Assembly (NCBI GenBank): GCA_027002475.1
Contig: JALWZS010000045.1
Location: forward strand, 1-34,595
Length of the DNA: 34,595 nucleotides
Direction of reading: 5' to 3'
Source: a bacterium
Lineage (GTDB): Bacteria > Patescibacteriota > 4484-211 > GCA-002791395
A program made the translations under genes and the position numbers. Position 1 is the stretch's first letter, and each line of letters begins with the position of its first letter. Below are positions 1-7,274 of this stretch, piece by piece. Under the pieces are notes generated by a model that worked only from the letters and a program-made list of their open reading frames with translations, was not told the DNA's origin and searched no databases.

Positions 1-1163
1 TCTGCCAATATTACGTTAACGTTACCATCATGTTCTTTATCAAAGTAGTCAACACTACCAACCATGCCAAGAATCTGACCAGTCTTAGGATCAACAGTAA
101 TAACACCAGCTTGAGACGCATTTGCACTTTGTGATTGTAAATAGTCTATTTGTTTTTTTGCCTCTTCTTCCAAAACTTGCTGAGCCTTCCAATCTAGCGT
201 CGTGTAAACACGAAGACCTCCTTGTTCTACCATCTTTTCACCAAACATCTCAGTCAGTTGGTTTTTTACAAAAAGAACAAAGTGCGGAGCTTTTATATCT
301 TTAGCGCTATAACCATAACAAACGACTTTCGGATCTTGTGCCAACACCTCATCTTTTTGTTGTTTGGTTATATAGCCATTCTTAACCATAAGCGAAAGAA
401 CAACTTCTTGCCGTTTTTTGGCGTTTTCAGGGTATGCTCCACATGGAGAGTACAAACTTGGCGCTTGCGGCAACCCTGCAATAAGTGTTGCTTCGGCTAG
501 GGTCAAGTCTTTAACGTCCTTACCAAAATACATCTCAGCCGCTGCACCAACCCCCCATGCCTGTCCACCGTACGGGCTTTCGTTAAAGTACATTTGAAGA
601 ATTTCATCTTTTGTATATTTGCGTTCTAACTCAATAGATAAAATTAACTCTTTAATTTTTCTCGAGTAAGTTCGTTCAGGGCTAAGCAGCGTGTTTTTAA
701 CAACCTGCTGGGTAATTGTTGATCCACCTTCTAATCTGGTGCCCGTGATAATACGATAAGCAGAACGTAGTATACCGCCCATATCAAAACCTTCATGAGA
801 ATAAAAATCTTTGTCCTCAACCGCAATTGTAGCCTGCTTTAAGTACTCTGGAATATCATCAAGCGATACCAATGTACGCCTTTCGTCACCATAAATTTCA
901 TACAACAGAACCCCATCGCGTGAATATATTTTGGTTGACTCTGCAATTTTACGCGTGCTTAACTTTTCAGGAGAGGGGAGATCCCTTGAAAAGAATGCAA
1001 TCACACTAAAAACAGTAATTACACCAAATAGCACCAAAAACAGCACACCCGCCGCCAAAAACGATATTATCTTGGCACGTCGCTTGCGGGATTTGACTGA
1101 AACTCGGCGCTTCCTTTTCGAAAGCCATCTTTTCATTTTAGGTTTTTTAACATTAATCGGCAT
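1..1163 (-). CDS. Class A penicillin-binding protein (transglycosylase/transpeptidase), N-terminal part
   Basis: Peptidoglycan synthase of the PBP1A type, cut by the left edge of the window; about 387 residues are visible. The start at 1163 is supported by AAGGAAG eight bases upstream. A very basic cytoplasmic tail (residues 1-31) is followed by one transmembrane helix (about 32-57). The GT51 glycosyltransferase domain shows the expected motifs in order: EDKDFYSHEG (from residue 116, with the catalytic Glu), GGSTITQQ, RKIKE and ILQMYFNES. The visible end, DGNVNVILA, is the sequence that normally lies just before the transpeptidase SxxK motif, so the catalytic serine should lie just outside the window. 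The protein acts on the outer face of the cytoplasmic membrane, polymerising lipid II. The family call is secure; which PBP1 paralogue it is cannot be told. Confidence 0.95.
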   Translation of the reverse strand, partial: MPINVKKPKMKRWLSKRKRRVSVKSRKRRAKIISFLAAGVLFLVLFGVITVFSVIAFFSRDLPSPEKLSTRKIAESTKIYSRDGVLLYEIYGDERRTLVSLDDIPEYLKQATIAVEDKDFYSHEGFDMGGILRSAYRIITGTRLEGGSTITQQVVKNTLLSPERTYSRKIKELILSIELERKYTKDEILQMYFNESPYGGQAWGVGAAAEMYFGKDVKDLTLAEATLIAGLPQAPSLYSPCGAYPENAKKRQEVVLSLMVKNGYITKQQKDEVLAQDPKVVCYGYSAKDIKAPHFVLFVKNQLTEMFGEKMVEQGGLRVYTTLDWKAQQVLEEEAKKQIDYLQSQSANASQAGVITVDPKTGQILGMVGSVDYFDKEHDGNVNVILA

Positions 1164-1171
1164 AAATCGAA

Positions 1172-1178
1172 CTTCCTT
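1172..1178 (-). promoter_or_regulatory. Shine-Dalgarno site of the penicillin-binding protein
   Basis: AAGGAAG on the minus strand lies eight bases before the ATG at 1163. It is one of few clear ribosome-binding sites in the window and fixes the start codon. Confidence 0.65.
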
Positions 1179-1276
1179 ATTTTAACATCAACTCACTGAA
1201 AGTGCCTTTGCTATAACACCCATCTTATTTTATATTACATACAAGAGTAAGGCTAAGCATACCTACACTTTATAAC

Positions 1277-1304
1277 TTTACTATCCCAAAAGAGAAGGTA
1301 CAAT
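1277..1304 (+). promoter_or_regulatory. Promoter of the small peptide gene and rsmD
   Basis: TTTACT (1277-1282), 16-base spacer, TACAAT (1299-1304). The -10 box is six bases before the ATG at 1311, so the transcript would start at or next to the start codon. Confidence 0.5.
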
Positions 1305-1310
1305 ATCAAT

Positions 1311-1421
1311 ATGAAATTTTTACGTAAACATACATGGATATGGATTGTCATTTCGCTACTTGTGGCGATTAGTATGGTTCTTATACCAATAGTTGCAGTC
1401 ATTCCGGGTTTACTATCATAA
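1311..1421 (+). CDS. Small single-span membrane peptide (36 aa)
   Basis: A 36-codon frame from ATG at 1311 to TAA at 1419-1421. It encodes a short basic N-terminus (MKFLRKH) followed by one continuous hydrophobic helix rich in Ile, Val and Leu. A promoter-like pair (TTTACT, 16 bases, TACAAT) precedes it, and its stop is separated by a single base from the ATG of rsmD at 1423, which suggests translational coupling. I do not recognise a family. It could be a genuine membrane peptide or a leader frame that positions ribosomes for rsmD. The topology (positive N-terminus inside) is inferred from the charge. Confidence 0.5.
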   Translation: MKFLRKHTWIWIVISLLVAISMVLIPIVAVIPGLLS

Positions 1422-1422
1422 A

Positions 1423-2001
1423 ATGAGAGTTTCAGGAGGCAAAGCAAAAGGGCACCGCTTAAACGTCCCATCAGCAGTCAGTGATTTAAGACCTTCGCAA
1501 GATCAGGTAAGAGAAGCCATATTTAATATTCTTAGTGACTGGATTGTTGGCAAGGATGTCTTAGATTTATTTGCTGGCACAGGTAGTCTTGGAATTGAAG
1601 CCTTAAGCAGAGGAGCAAGGACTGCAGATTTTGTTGATAAAAGCCACGATGCATGCGACATGATAAAGCGAAACATCAATCACACATACTTGCAGGGCAA
1701 ATCAGACATTTTTGAATCAGACGTTTTTAAGTTTCTAAACTCGCCGCATCATCAACTTTATGATCTTATATTCTTAGATCCACCGTACGCACACACTCCA
1801 CGTGACGAGATAATGAAAATCCCACAGTTTTTAAAGGATAATGGGGTTCTAATCTACCTTCACGGAAACAAAATAATTATGGAAAACAAAGAAGACAGAG
1901 CCTTAATAGGGGATAAACTTGAACTATTTGACACTCGCCGCTACGGTCGCACATTTGTGTCATTCCTCCGTAAAACCAAAAATAAAGATAGGGTTGCTTA
2001 A
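1423..2001 (+). CDS. rsmD: 16S rRNA (guanine-966 N2)-methyltransferase RsmD
   Basis: S-adenosylmethionine-dependent methyltransferase that modifies G966 (E. coli numbering) of 16S rRNA in the small ribosomal subunit. The start at 1423 gives MRVSGGKAKGHRL, the usual RsmD N-terminus; an in-frame start at 1393 would add ten residues inside the preceding peptide gene and is rejected. The SAM-binding motif DLFAGTG is at residues 48-54 and the catalytic DPPY motif at 119-122. The length of 192 aa is normal for the family. It lies one base after the 36-aa peptide gene and is followed closely by rpmF, which has its own -10 box. Confidence 0.95.
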   Translation: MRVSGGKAKGHRLNVPSAVSDLRPSQDQVREAIFNILSDWIVGKDVLDLFAGTGSLGIEALSRGARTADFVDKSHDACDMIKRNINHTYLQGKSDIFESDVFKFLNSPHHQLYDLIFLDPPYAHTPRDEIMKIPQFLKDNGVLIYLHGNKIIMENKEDRALIGDKLELFDTRRYGRTFVSFLRKTKNKDRVA

Positions 2002-2006
2002 TACGT

Positions 2007-2012
2007 TATAAT
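2007..2012 (+). promoter_or_regulatory. -10 box of rpmF, leaderless configuration
   Basis: Perfect TATAAT seven bases before the ATG at 2020. No convincing -35 hexamer is visible at normal spacing. Confidence 0.5.
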
Positions 2013-2019
2013 ATGTCCC

Positions 2020-2235
2020 ATGGGAGCAGTACCCAAAAAGAAACCATCAAAAACGCGTGCTCGTAAACGACATAGTGCGTGGGAAGCATCTCAAATAAAA
2101 GCACAGTCCGTTCAAACCGTTACTTGCCCGAAGTGTGGAGAACAACGTTTACCGCACCGAGCATGTCCACATTGCGGATATTATAAGGACACATTAGTTG
2201 TTGAACCTAAAGCGACAGTAAAAAAGGTTAGCTAA
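2020..2235 (+). CDS. rpmF: 50S ribosomal protein bL32
   Basis: Large-subunit ribosomal protein. The N-terminus [19 protein letters not shown] is the standard basic bL32 start. A zinc ribbon follows, with CPKCG and CPHCG pairs about residues 36-53, so this is the zinc-binding (C+) form. The length of 71 aa is slightly above the usual 56-65 because of a short C-terminal tail. It is preceded by rsmD and followed by a hairpin terminator and nusB. Confidence 0.95.
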   Translation: MGAVPKKKPSKTRARKRHSAWEASQIKAQSVQTVTCPKCGEQRLPHRACPHCGYYKDTLVVEPKATVKKVS

Positions 2236-2266
2236 CAAAATTCTAAGACGCGTTAGGATTTTGTTT
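2236..2266 (+). terminator. Rho-independent terminator between rpmF and nusB
   Basis: Immediately after the rpmF stop, an 11-bp stem with one G-T pair (CAAAATTCTAA / TTAGGATTTTG) closes a six-base loop and is followed by a short T-rich stretch. The right arm overlaps the most upstream TTG start of nusB. Confidence 0.6.
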
Positions 2267-2275
2267 ATAAATACA

Positions 2276-2770
2276 TTGAAAACTAGAAAGGATCCTAGAC
2301 ACCAAGCCAGACGCCTTGCTGTCCTTGTCCTATTCGAATGGGCATTTAGACCTGATAGACCCATCTTAGAACACCTTGACGCAATAAGACGCGAAGGTAG
2401 TCAACTCTTAAGAAAGAAAAATAAAAAAGAATATCAATACGACAATACCTTATTCGAAGAGTTAATAAAAGGAATTCCTGTATATAAAGACGAGATCGAT
2501 AGCATCATATCTAAAAGCGCTCCAGAGTGGCCAATAGATCAAATATCCAAAGTGGACTTATCTATTCTAAGAATAGCAATCTTTGAGCTTTTGCACAGAG
2601 AAGCTACTCCAACCAAGGTGGCAATTGATGAAGCGGTAGAGCTTGCTAAAGAGTTTGGTGGAGCAAACAGTTCAAAATTTGTAAATGGAGTACTTGGAAC
2701 AGTTGTTAAAGAATATCTAGAAGAAGAAAGTAGGAAAGAAAAGGCGGTTGCTAAGTCAGACAACGAGTAA
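2276..2770 (+). CDS. nusB: Transcription antitermination protein NusB
   Basis: RNA-binding factor that acts with NusE (S10) in rRNA antitermination. The sequence from TTG at 2276 reads [22 protein letters not shown], the usual NusB start. The all-helical NusB domain ends with the typical [33 protein letters not shown] longer start at TTG 2261 falls inside the terminator hairpin and is less likely. No ATG is available in this position and no Shine-Dalgarno site is seen; TATAAA at 2266-2271 lies four bases before the TTG. The length of 164 aa includes a charged C-terminal tail of roughly 20 residues. It is followed by rnc after twelve bases. Confidence 0.93.
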   Translation: MKTRKDPRHQARRLAVLVLFEWAFRPDRPILEHLDAIRREGSQLLRKKNKKEYQYDNTLFEELIKGIPVYKDEIDSIISKSAPEWPIDQISKVDLSILRIAIFELLHREATPTKVAIDEAVELAKEFGGANSSKFVNGVLGTVVKEYLEEESRKEKAVAKSDNE

Positions 2771-2776
2771 TAGAAT
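2771..2776 (+). promoter_or_regulatory. -10 box of rnc, leaderless configuration
   Basis: TAGAAT directly follows the nusB stop codon and lies six bases before the rnc ATG at 2783. No -35 box is clear. Confidence 0.4.
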
Positions 2777-2782
2777 ACGCCC

Positions 2783-3493
2783 ATGAACACTCCAGATTTT
2801 AAGCCATTATTAGATGAAATTGGTATTAAGTTTAATAATGAAGAGCTACTTCTTAACGCTTTTGTACATAGGTCGTTCTTAAATGAAAATAGAGGATTTA
2901 AACTTCCTTCTAATGAGCGATTAGAGTTTTTAGGCGACGCATGTTTGGAACTAGTTGTTAGTGAACATCTTTACAAAAACTATCCCCAAGAGCCAGAAGG
3001 CAAATTAACTAGCTACAGAGGCGCACTGGTTAACACCCAGTCTTTAGCGCAAAGCGCAAAAAGTATTAACCTTGGCAACTATCTTTTACTAAGTAAAGGG
3101 GAGGAAGAAGGTGGGGGCAGGGATTCAAATTACCTAATGGCAAATACCTTCGAGGCGTTGGTTGGTGCAATATACTTAGATCAAGGCTATAAAACTGCAC
3201 AAAAGTTTATTGAAAAGTATGTTATTAGCAAATTGGACGAGATTATACGACTTGAGTTGTACCGTGACCCTAAATCAAAACTTCAAGAACTAACCCAAGC
3301 TCAAATGAGTATTACTCCAACCTACAAAGTAGTTAGTGAATCTGGACCAGATCACGATAAGACCTTCGAGGTTGAAGTGTACCTTAACGATAAAGTCGCT
3401 GGTAAAGGGGTCGGTTCAAGCAAACAAAAAGCAGAAATTGCAGCAGCTAAAAACGCGCTAGAAAAACTCTCTACAAAACAGAGCAATATTTAG
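2783..3493 (+). CDS. rnc: Ribonuclease III
   Basis: Double-strand-specific endoribonuclease for rRNA precursor processing and RNA turnover. The signature NERLEFLGD is at residues 44-52 with the catalytic Glu and Asp, and the second acidic site (NTFEALVGAIYLD) follows at about 113-125. A double-stranded RNA-binding domain occupies about residues 160-230 (DPKSKLQELTQ through KQKAEIAAAKNALEKL). The length of 236 aa is normal. Its last 23 bases overlap, in convergent orientation, the end of the cysteine-rich protein gene on the other strand. Confidence 0.97.
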   Translation: MNTPDFKPLLDEIGIKFNNEELLLNAFVHRSFLNENRGFKLPSNERLEFLGDACLELVVSEHLYKNYPQEPEGKLTSYRGALVNTQSLAQSAKSINLGNYLLLSKGEEEGGGRDSNYLMANTFEALVGAIYLDQGYKTAQKFIEKYVISKLDEIIRLELYRDPKSKLQELTQAQMSITPTYKVVSESGPDHDKTFEVEVYLNDKVAGKGVGSSKQKAEIAAAKNALEKLSTKQSNI

Positions 3494-4118
3494 AAAACTC
3501 TTTTGTATATTTTTCTTTCCTAGCGTCATTATTCGCATCGTAAGTATCCTGACACTCTTGGAGCTGTGGTGAGTATGTCTGATCACAATTTTGTAGACAA
3601 AAGAGACTTCCAGAAGCAGCACAATCATCCATACAAGCATTAAGCTGAGCCTCTAACGGTTCTTTACATGCATTGTACTCTTGTTCGTTTTCTTGTGCCT
3701 CGACGTCACATTGCACCATTAAGGTGTTCACAGAACTTAAAGTGTTTTGTGGACAAATTAAGGTTGAGGATATGCAATCGGCTTTAACTTGGGTACTTTG
3801 TGGAACAGGGGTGTTAGTGGCTTGGATATATAGTGTTGGAGTAGGGGAGTTGCTTTTTGTAACAGTTGGTGTAACGGTTTCGGTTGATGTAGTTGGTGTT
3901 GGCTTCCCACTTGTTGGAGCAATAGAAATCCGTAAGGTTGGCATCGGCTTAGGCGTATATTTACCAATAACTATTGGAACACCACTAATTTGTCGACCAG
4001 AGTCATCAATAGGAGTGGTTGTATCGTTAATGTCTAGGGCATAACTGCCCCAAACCAACAGTGCAATAATAACAGCACTTACTACCATAACCGCACCTAA
4101 TCCAACTCCTTTGATCAT
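3471..4118 (-). CDS. Membrane-anchored exported protein with Pro/Thr linker and symmetric cysteine ladder
   Basis: No family recognised. From ATG at 4118 (215 aa) the protein has a transmembrane anchor or signal at about residues 5-25, a Pro/Thr/Ser-rich linker at about 45-112, and a cysteine-rich C-terminal domain with ten Cys. Six of these (151, 162, 166, 174, 178, 189) form a mirror-symmetric pattern C-x10-C-x3-C-x7-C-x3-C-x10-C. This suggests a helical hairpin stapled by stacked disulfides, like the plant alpha-hairpinins, but no homology is claimed. The linker and cysteines point to a location outside the membrane. A longer start at 4151 is possible but adds a non-signal-like segment. 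Its 3' end overlaps rnc by 23 bases. Confidence 0.8.
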   Translation of the reverse strand: MIKGVGLGAVMVVSAVIIALLVWGSYALDINDTTTPIDDSGRQISGVPIVIGKYTPKPMPTLRISIAPTSGKPTPTTSTETVTPTVTKSNSPTPTLYIQATNTPVPQSTQVKADCISSTLICPQNTLSSVNTLMVQCDVEAQENEQEYNACKEPLEAQLNACMDDCAASGSLFCLQNCDQTYSPQLQECQDTYDANNDARKEKYTKEFSKYCSVL

Positions 4119-4179
4119 ACTTTTAGCATAGCATAAATACCAAAAACCCACTAGGAACTTAAGGAAAGATAACTAATAA

Positions 4180-4208
4180 TTGAAATCAATATGTCTTTCC
4201 AGTATAAT
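4180..4208 (+). promoter_or_regulatory. Promoter of rpsP-khpA
   Basis: TTGAAA (4180-4185), 17-base spacer, perfect TATAAT (4203-4208). The expected transcription start is about 4214-4217, at or next to the rpsP ATG at 4218, so the mRNA would have almost no leader. The promoter covers the alternative upstream ATG at 4191. Confidence 0.75.
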
Positions 4209-4217
4209 CCCAAAAGC

Positions 4218-4466
4218 ATGGTACGAATACGATTACAAAGACTAGGTCGCAAAAACAGGCCCTACTACAGAGTAGCGGTTATGAACAGTACACAAAAGCG
4301 CGAAGGTAAAGCATTAGCACTTATTGGGCGCTACGATCCTGCTAGTAAACTCTTTGAGCTAAATAGGGAAGAATACGATGCGTGGATTGCTAAAGGTGCA
4401 CAACCAAGCGAACGAGTAAAGAAGCTTGCCGAAGGGCAAATTAAGGCATACACAAAGAAAGACTAA
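4218..4466 (+). CDS. rpsP: 30S ribosomal protein bS16
   Basis: Small-subunit ribosomal protein. MVRIRLQRLGRKNRPYYRVAV is the typical bS16 N-terminus and GRYDP follows as expected; 82 aa is the usual length. The start is placed at 4218 rather than the in-frame ATG at 4191 for two reasons: the family begins here, and a near-consensus promoter spans 4180-4208, which would put the upstream ATG inside the promoter spacer. It is followed after one base by the KH-domain gene, an arrangement common in bacteria (rpsP-khpA), although rimM, trmD and rplS do not follow. Confidence 0.95.
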   Translation: MVRIRLQRLGRKNRPYYRVAVMNSTQKREGKALALIGRYDPASKLFELNREEYDAWIAKGAQPSERVKKLAEGQIKAYTKKD

Positions 4467-4467
4467 C

Positions 4468-4707
4468 ATGACTGAACTGCTTGAATACATTACAAAAAGG
4501 ATTCTAAGACACCCAGAGGCAGTTAAAGTAGAAGAGGAAGTAGATGGTAACACGGTTCGCGTTACACTTTATACTCACCCTGACGACATTGGGCTAGCAA
4601 TTGGCAAAAATGGTAAAACGGCAAACGCGCTACGTGAGCTTCTAAAGGTAAAAGCAATTAACTCAAAGCAACGCATTTTTCTTGATATAAAAACTGCACA
4701 GGAGTAA
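4468..4707 (+). CDS. khpA: KH-domain RNA-binding protein (KhpA/YlqC family)
   Basis: Single KH domain of 79 aa, MTELLEYITKRIL onward, with the RNA-contacting GxxG loop in AIGKNGKTANALR at about residues 47-59. Family members bind RNA, often with a partner (KhpB), and influence cell division and ribosome-related processes in Firmicutes; the target here is unknown. The start at 4468 is two bases after the rpsP stop; a longer frame from 4426 would read through the end of rpsP and is rejected. It shares the rpsP promoter. It ends 61 bases before the convergent end of pilO. Confidence 0.9.
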   Translation: MTELLEYITKRILRHPEAVKVEEEVDGNTVRVTLYTHPDDIGLAIGKNGKTANALRELLKVKAINSKQRIFLDIKTAQE

Positions 4708-4768
4708 GCCTTCTCACTCAATTAACGTACTTCCTTGTTTTACAGATAACTAAAAAGTCTAGTAGGTT

Positions 4769-5599
4769 CTAAAAGGGGTCGTTTTTTCCTGTTTGATATT
4801 GTGATTGTGGGTCAATGGTTTTTTGGTCATACAAAGAGGTGTATTGTACTAACTCCTCCAAGATTTTCTTATCATTTTCACTTAGCCCAGTTATTGGATC
4901 TGAGGGGGCACCAATAGAATTAACCAACCCCTCAAAAGGTGATTCCAAACTAAGGGTTAAATCTTTACTTGGAGAATGTACTGCTTCTTCGCCCTCTTGT
5001 TCTGGAGAGTAAGCCTCGGTAGGCGCAGCAGTTATATCAATACTCGTAACGCGCATTAATGGAAGTGAGTTATGAAGTTTTTTAATCGCATCAAGTATTT
5101 GATACATCTCACCACTAGCAGTAATGTTAACGCTTATAGTTCCGTTCCCATCACTTGGAATATCTGTGTCAAATATTACCTGATTACTTTCACTTGTGTT
5201 GGTCTCGCCTTTTTGCGCAATGACATCTTCAGAGGACATGGCCTCAGACGCCTTATCCTTAGCGTTAATTCCACTAAAATAAATGTTTTGCAATGCCATA
5301 CCAGAACCAACAATTTCATTCTCAACAGAAGACAGTATTACTGGAGCAACAACTCGGCGGGGGACAGCTATATTTAGTTCTATAAAGTACTTTTCTAAAT
5401 CGTTGACATCCTGAGCATTTAGTAAGTCAAGTTTAGGAACCATACTTTCCACTTTATTTTCTAGCGATTTTATTTTTTCTTGTTTATCTTCAATATCCTG
5501 CCACCAACGTCCCAACACAAAAACCCCAACTACGATCCAAAACAATAGAGCAATTAGTGGAAAAGCTATTATTGTTGACAGGTTTTTTATATCTTTCAT
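4769..5599 (-). CDS. pilO: PilO-like pilus assembly protein
   Basis: Bitopic inner-membrane protein of the type IV pilus alignment complex. A short cytoplasmic start (MKDIKNLSTI) and one transmembrane helix (about residues 10-32) lead into a coiled coil (about 36-60) and then an extracytoplasmic domain. The region GTISVNITASGEMYQILDAIKKLHN with SLPLMRVTSIDI matches the ferredoxin-like PilO core. At 276 aa it is longer than typical PilO (about 200), with an acidic Ser/Thr-rich insertion and a C-terminal extension. It starts seven bases after pilN. Assignment rests on fold pattern and on the order pilM-pilN-pilO; individual PilO sequences diverge strongly. Confidence 0.8.
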   Translation of the reverse strand: MKDIKNLSTIIAFPLIALLFWIVVGVFVLGRWWQDIEDKQEKIKSLENKVESMVPKLDLLNAQDVNDLEKYFIELNIAVPRRVVAPVILSSVENEIVGSGMALQNIYFSGINAKDKASEAMSSEDVIAQKGETNTSESNQVIFDTDIPSDGNGTISVNITASGEMYQILDAIKKLHNSLPLMRVTSIDITAAPTEAYSPEQEGEEAVHSPSKDLTLSLESPFEGLVNSIGAPSDPITGLSENDKKILEELVQYTSLYDQKTIDPQSQYQTGKNDPF

Positions 5600-5606
5600 G
5601 CTTGTA

Positions 5607-6161
5607 TCAATTATTACCTTCCTTAGTCTCAGATGCTAGTTTTATAGAGATATCAAAGCCATACGTATAATCCTTATCACTAAAACGAAGACCAGTGATT
5701 TGTGGTTTAGCAAATGTATCTGTATCTTCTGCTAAGTTTTTAAGATAAGTTGCCAACTGCGATAACTTTTCAGTAGAACCACTTAAAATTAACGTGCCAT
5801 CATCTTTTAACGACAAATCGCCAATAGTCATGGTGTCGCCGACAGATTGCACTAACCTTTCTATGATCTGATCGTAGTTAATCCTCTTATCAATAAACTC
5901 TCTAGCAGTTTTGCTTTTTTGAGTAATAGAGCGAAGATACCACTCTTCAGTTTTTTTGGTATCTATCTGAGCAACTAAATCGCTAGCTTGCTTATCAATG
6001 CTTTGGTATTGCTTAGTTACTGTGTATCTATAAGCAAATAGACCTGCCGTAGTAGCGACAAGACTAATTAAAAGCACCAATGACAACGACACTGAAATTA
6101 ACTTATAGTTATGGTGCTTTTGAGCCTTTTGTAGGTTTTGAGGTAAAAGGTTAATCGCCAT
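5607..6161 (-). CDS. pilN: PilN-like pilus assembly protein
   Basis: Bitopic membrane protein that binds PilM through its N-terminal tail. The sequence begins MAINLLPQNL, the conserved PilN INLLP motif that docks in PilM. A transmembrane helix (about residues 23-46), a coiled segment and a ferredoxin-like domain follow, with the typical GDLSLKDDGTLILSGSTEKLSQLATYLKNL written here in pieces: GDLSLKDDG and LSGSTEKLSQL. The length of 184 aa is normal. It overlaps the end of pilM by 11 bases and ends with TGA, rare in this window. Confidence 0.88.
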   Translation of the reverse strand: MAINLLPQNLQKAQKHHNYKLISVSLSLVLLISLVATTAGLFAYRYTVTKQYQSIDKQASDLVAQIDTKKTEEWYLRSITQKSKTAREFIDKRINYDQIIERLVQSVGDTMTIGDLSLKDDGTLILSGSTEKLSQLATYLKNLAEDTDTFAKPQITGLRFSDKDYTYGFDISIKLASETKEGNN

Positions 6162-7224
6162 CTTCTTCCCGCCTTGCTAATCCAACAGCCACGGCAAAGG
6201 AAACTTGGTTTTCTACCTGTTCGGTCTTTGCGCGGAACTGTTCTGGGATAACAACTCCCTCCCAAGGATTTCCAATTTGAACTTCCAAACCGAGTGTATT
6301 AGCTAAAAAGAGCACTAAACCTGGTAGTTGGGCAGTTCCTCCAGTTAATACAACCCGCTTGACAGTTGTTTGAGGATTATGCGTTTGGAAATACATTATC
6401 GCGCGCTCGACCTCGTTAACAATAACCTCAACAACAGGACGAACAACTTTCATAATCTTTCCTTCTAGCTGGTCTTCCATAAGACCGTATGCCTTCTTGT
6501 ACTCCTCTGCCTGGTTCATATCAAATCCGAGCTCTTGAGATATTGCTCTTGCAATAGCTGTTCCACCTGTTCCAATGCTCCTAGTAAATTGGATTACACC
6601 GTTATCAACAACTGCTAAATCTGTAGTACTAGCACCAATCGACATAAGAAGTGTCGTTGGAACGTGCCCGGCGCTAACTGGGGTTAAAGAACGAGCAATA
6701 GCAACAGTTTCCGTCTCTAGTGCAATTGGTCTTAAACCTGCTTTATCCAAAACGTTCACATATCTGTCAATCAAAGTATTTGGAGCAGCAACTAATAAGA
6801 CTTTAACCTTTGGCTTCTTATCTTCAGCGGACTTCCTAGCGTTTTTTAATACATCTTTATCTAAAACCATCCAAGAAAGCTTAATCTCGGTTAAGGGCAT
6901 TGGAATGTATTGTTCTGCCTGCCATTCTATTGCATTGCCTAATTCTGCTTCGCTAACAGCTGGCACTTCTATAACTCGAGTGAAAATTAAACTCTCAGGA
7001 AAGGCAGCTACAACATTACGAGACTGTATTCTACTTTCCTCAACCATTTGGCGAATGTATCGGCTCAACTCACGTTGATCACTATCTGAATCAGAAAATA
7101 TAGAGCCCGCTGGGGTAGGGTGGTAACCAAAAGTCTTAAGCTTAAATTTGCCGCCATTGTTTTCTAACTCTACGGCTTTAAGCGAATTTGATCCGATGTC
7201 TAGTCCAAAATATTCTTCTTGCAT
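6151..7224 (-). CDS. pilM: Type IV pilus actin-like ATPase PilM
   Basis: Cytoplasmic FtsA/actin-like protein that anchors PilN at the inner membrane. The N-terminal phosphate-binding loop is FGLDIGSNSLKAVEL (residues 5-19); later motifs are MSIGASTTDLAVVDNG and VVLTGGTAQLPGL. The length of 357 aa is standard. It is the first gene of the pilM-pilN-pilO operon, preceded by TTAACT, 17 bases, TATAAA on the minus strand (7270-7242). Its leader would be about ten bases with no Shine-Dalgarno site. The promoter overlaps that of the divergent gene at 7275. Confidence 0.95.
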   Translation of the reverse strand: MQEEYFGLDIGSNSLKAVELENNGGKFKLKTFGYHPTPAGSIFSDSDSDQRELSRYIRQMVEESRIQSRNVVAAFPESLIFTRVIEVPAVSEAELGNAIEWQAEQYIPMPLTEIKLSWMVLDKDVLKNARKSAEDKKPKVKVLLVAAPNTLIDRYVNVLDKAGLRPIALETETVAIARSLTPVSAGHVPTTLLMSIGASTTDLAVVDNGVIQFTRSIGTGGTAIARAISQELGFDMNQAEEYKKAYGLMEDQLEGKIMKVVRPVVEVIVNEVERAIMYFQTHNPQTTVKRVVLTGGTAQLPGLVLFLANTLGLEVQIGNPWEGVVIPEQFRAKTEQVENQVSFAVAVGLARREEDGD

Positions 7225-7241
7225 AAGGGCAGATTTACGTA

Positions 7242-7270
7242 TTTATAGATTCAGTCTATGGTATAGTTAA
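7242..7270 (-). promoter_or_regulatory. Promoter of pilM-pilN-pilO
   Basis: On the minus strand TTAACT (7270-7265), 17-base spacer, TATAAA (7247-7242), 17 bases before the pilM ATG at 7224. The -35 box overlaps the -10 box of the divergent gene (7262-7267), so polymerases could exclude each other. Confidence 0.5.
7262..7267 (+). promoter_or_regulatory. -10 box of the gene at 7275, leaderless configuration
   Basis: TATAGT seven bases before the ATG at 7275; the -35 region is weak. It overlaps the pilM -35 box on the other strand. Confidence 0.4.
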
Positions 7271-7274
7271 AGTG

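Noticed and set aside
3530-3690. Homology of the twin CxxxC region to small Tim mitochondrial chaperones.
   Set aside because: Tim proteins have a longer spacing between the CxxxC pairs and no outer Cys at x10; the resemblance is probably only of fold type.
5597-5612. UGA read as an amino acid (glycine) in this genome.
   Set aside because: The pilN TGA is at the expected protein end, seven bases before pilO, and readthrough would enter pilO out of frame; all long genes are free of internal TGA.
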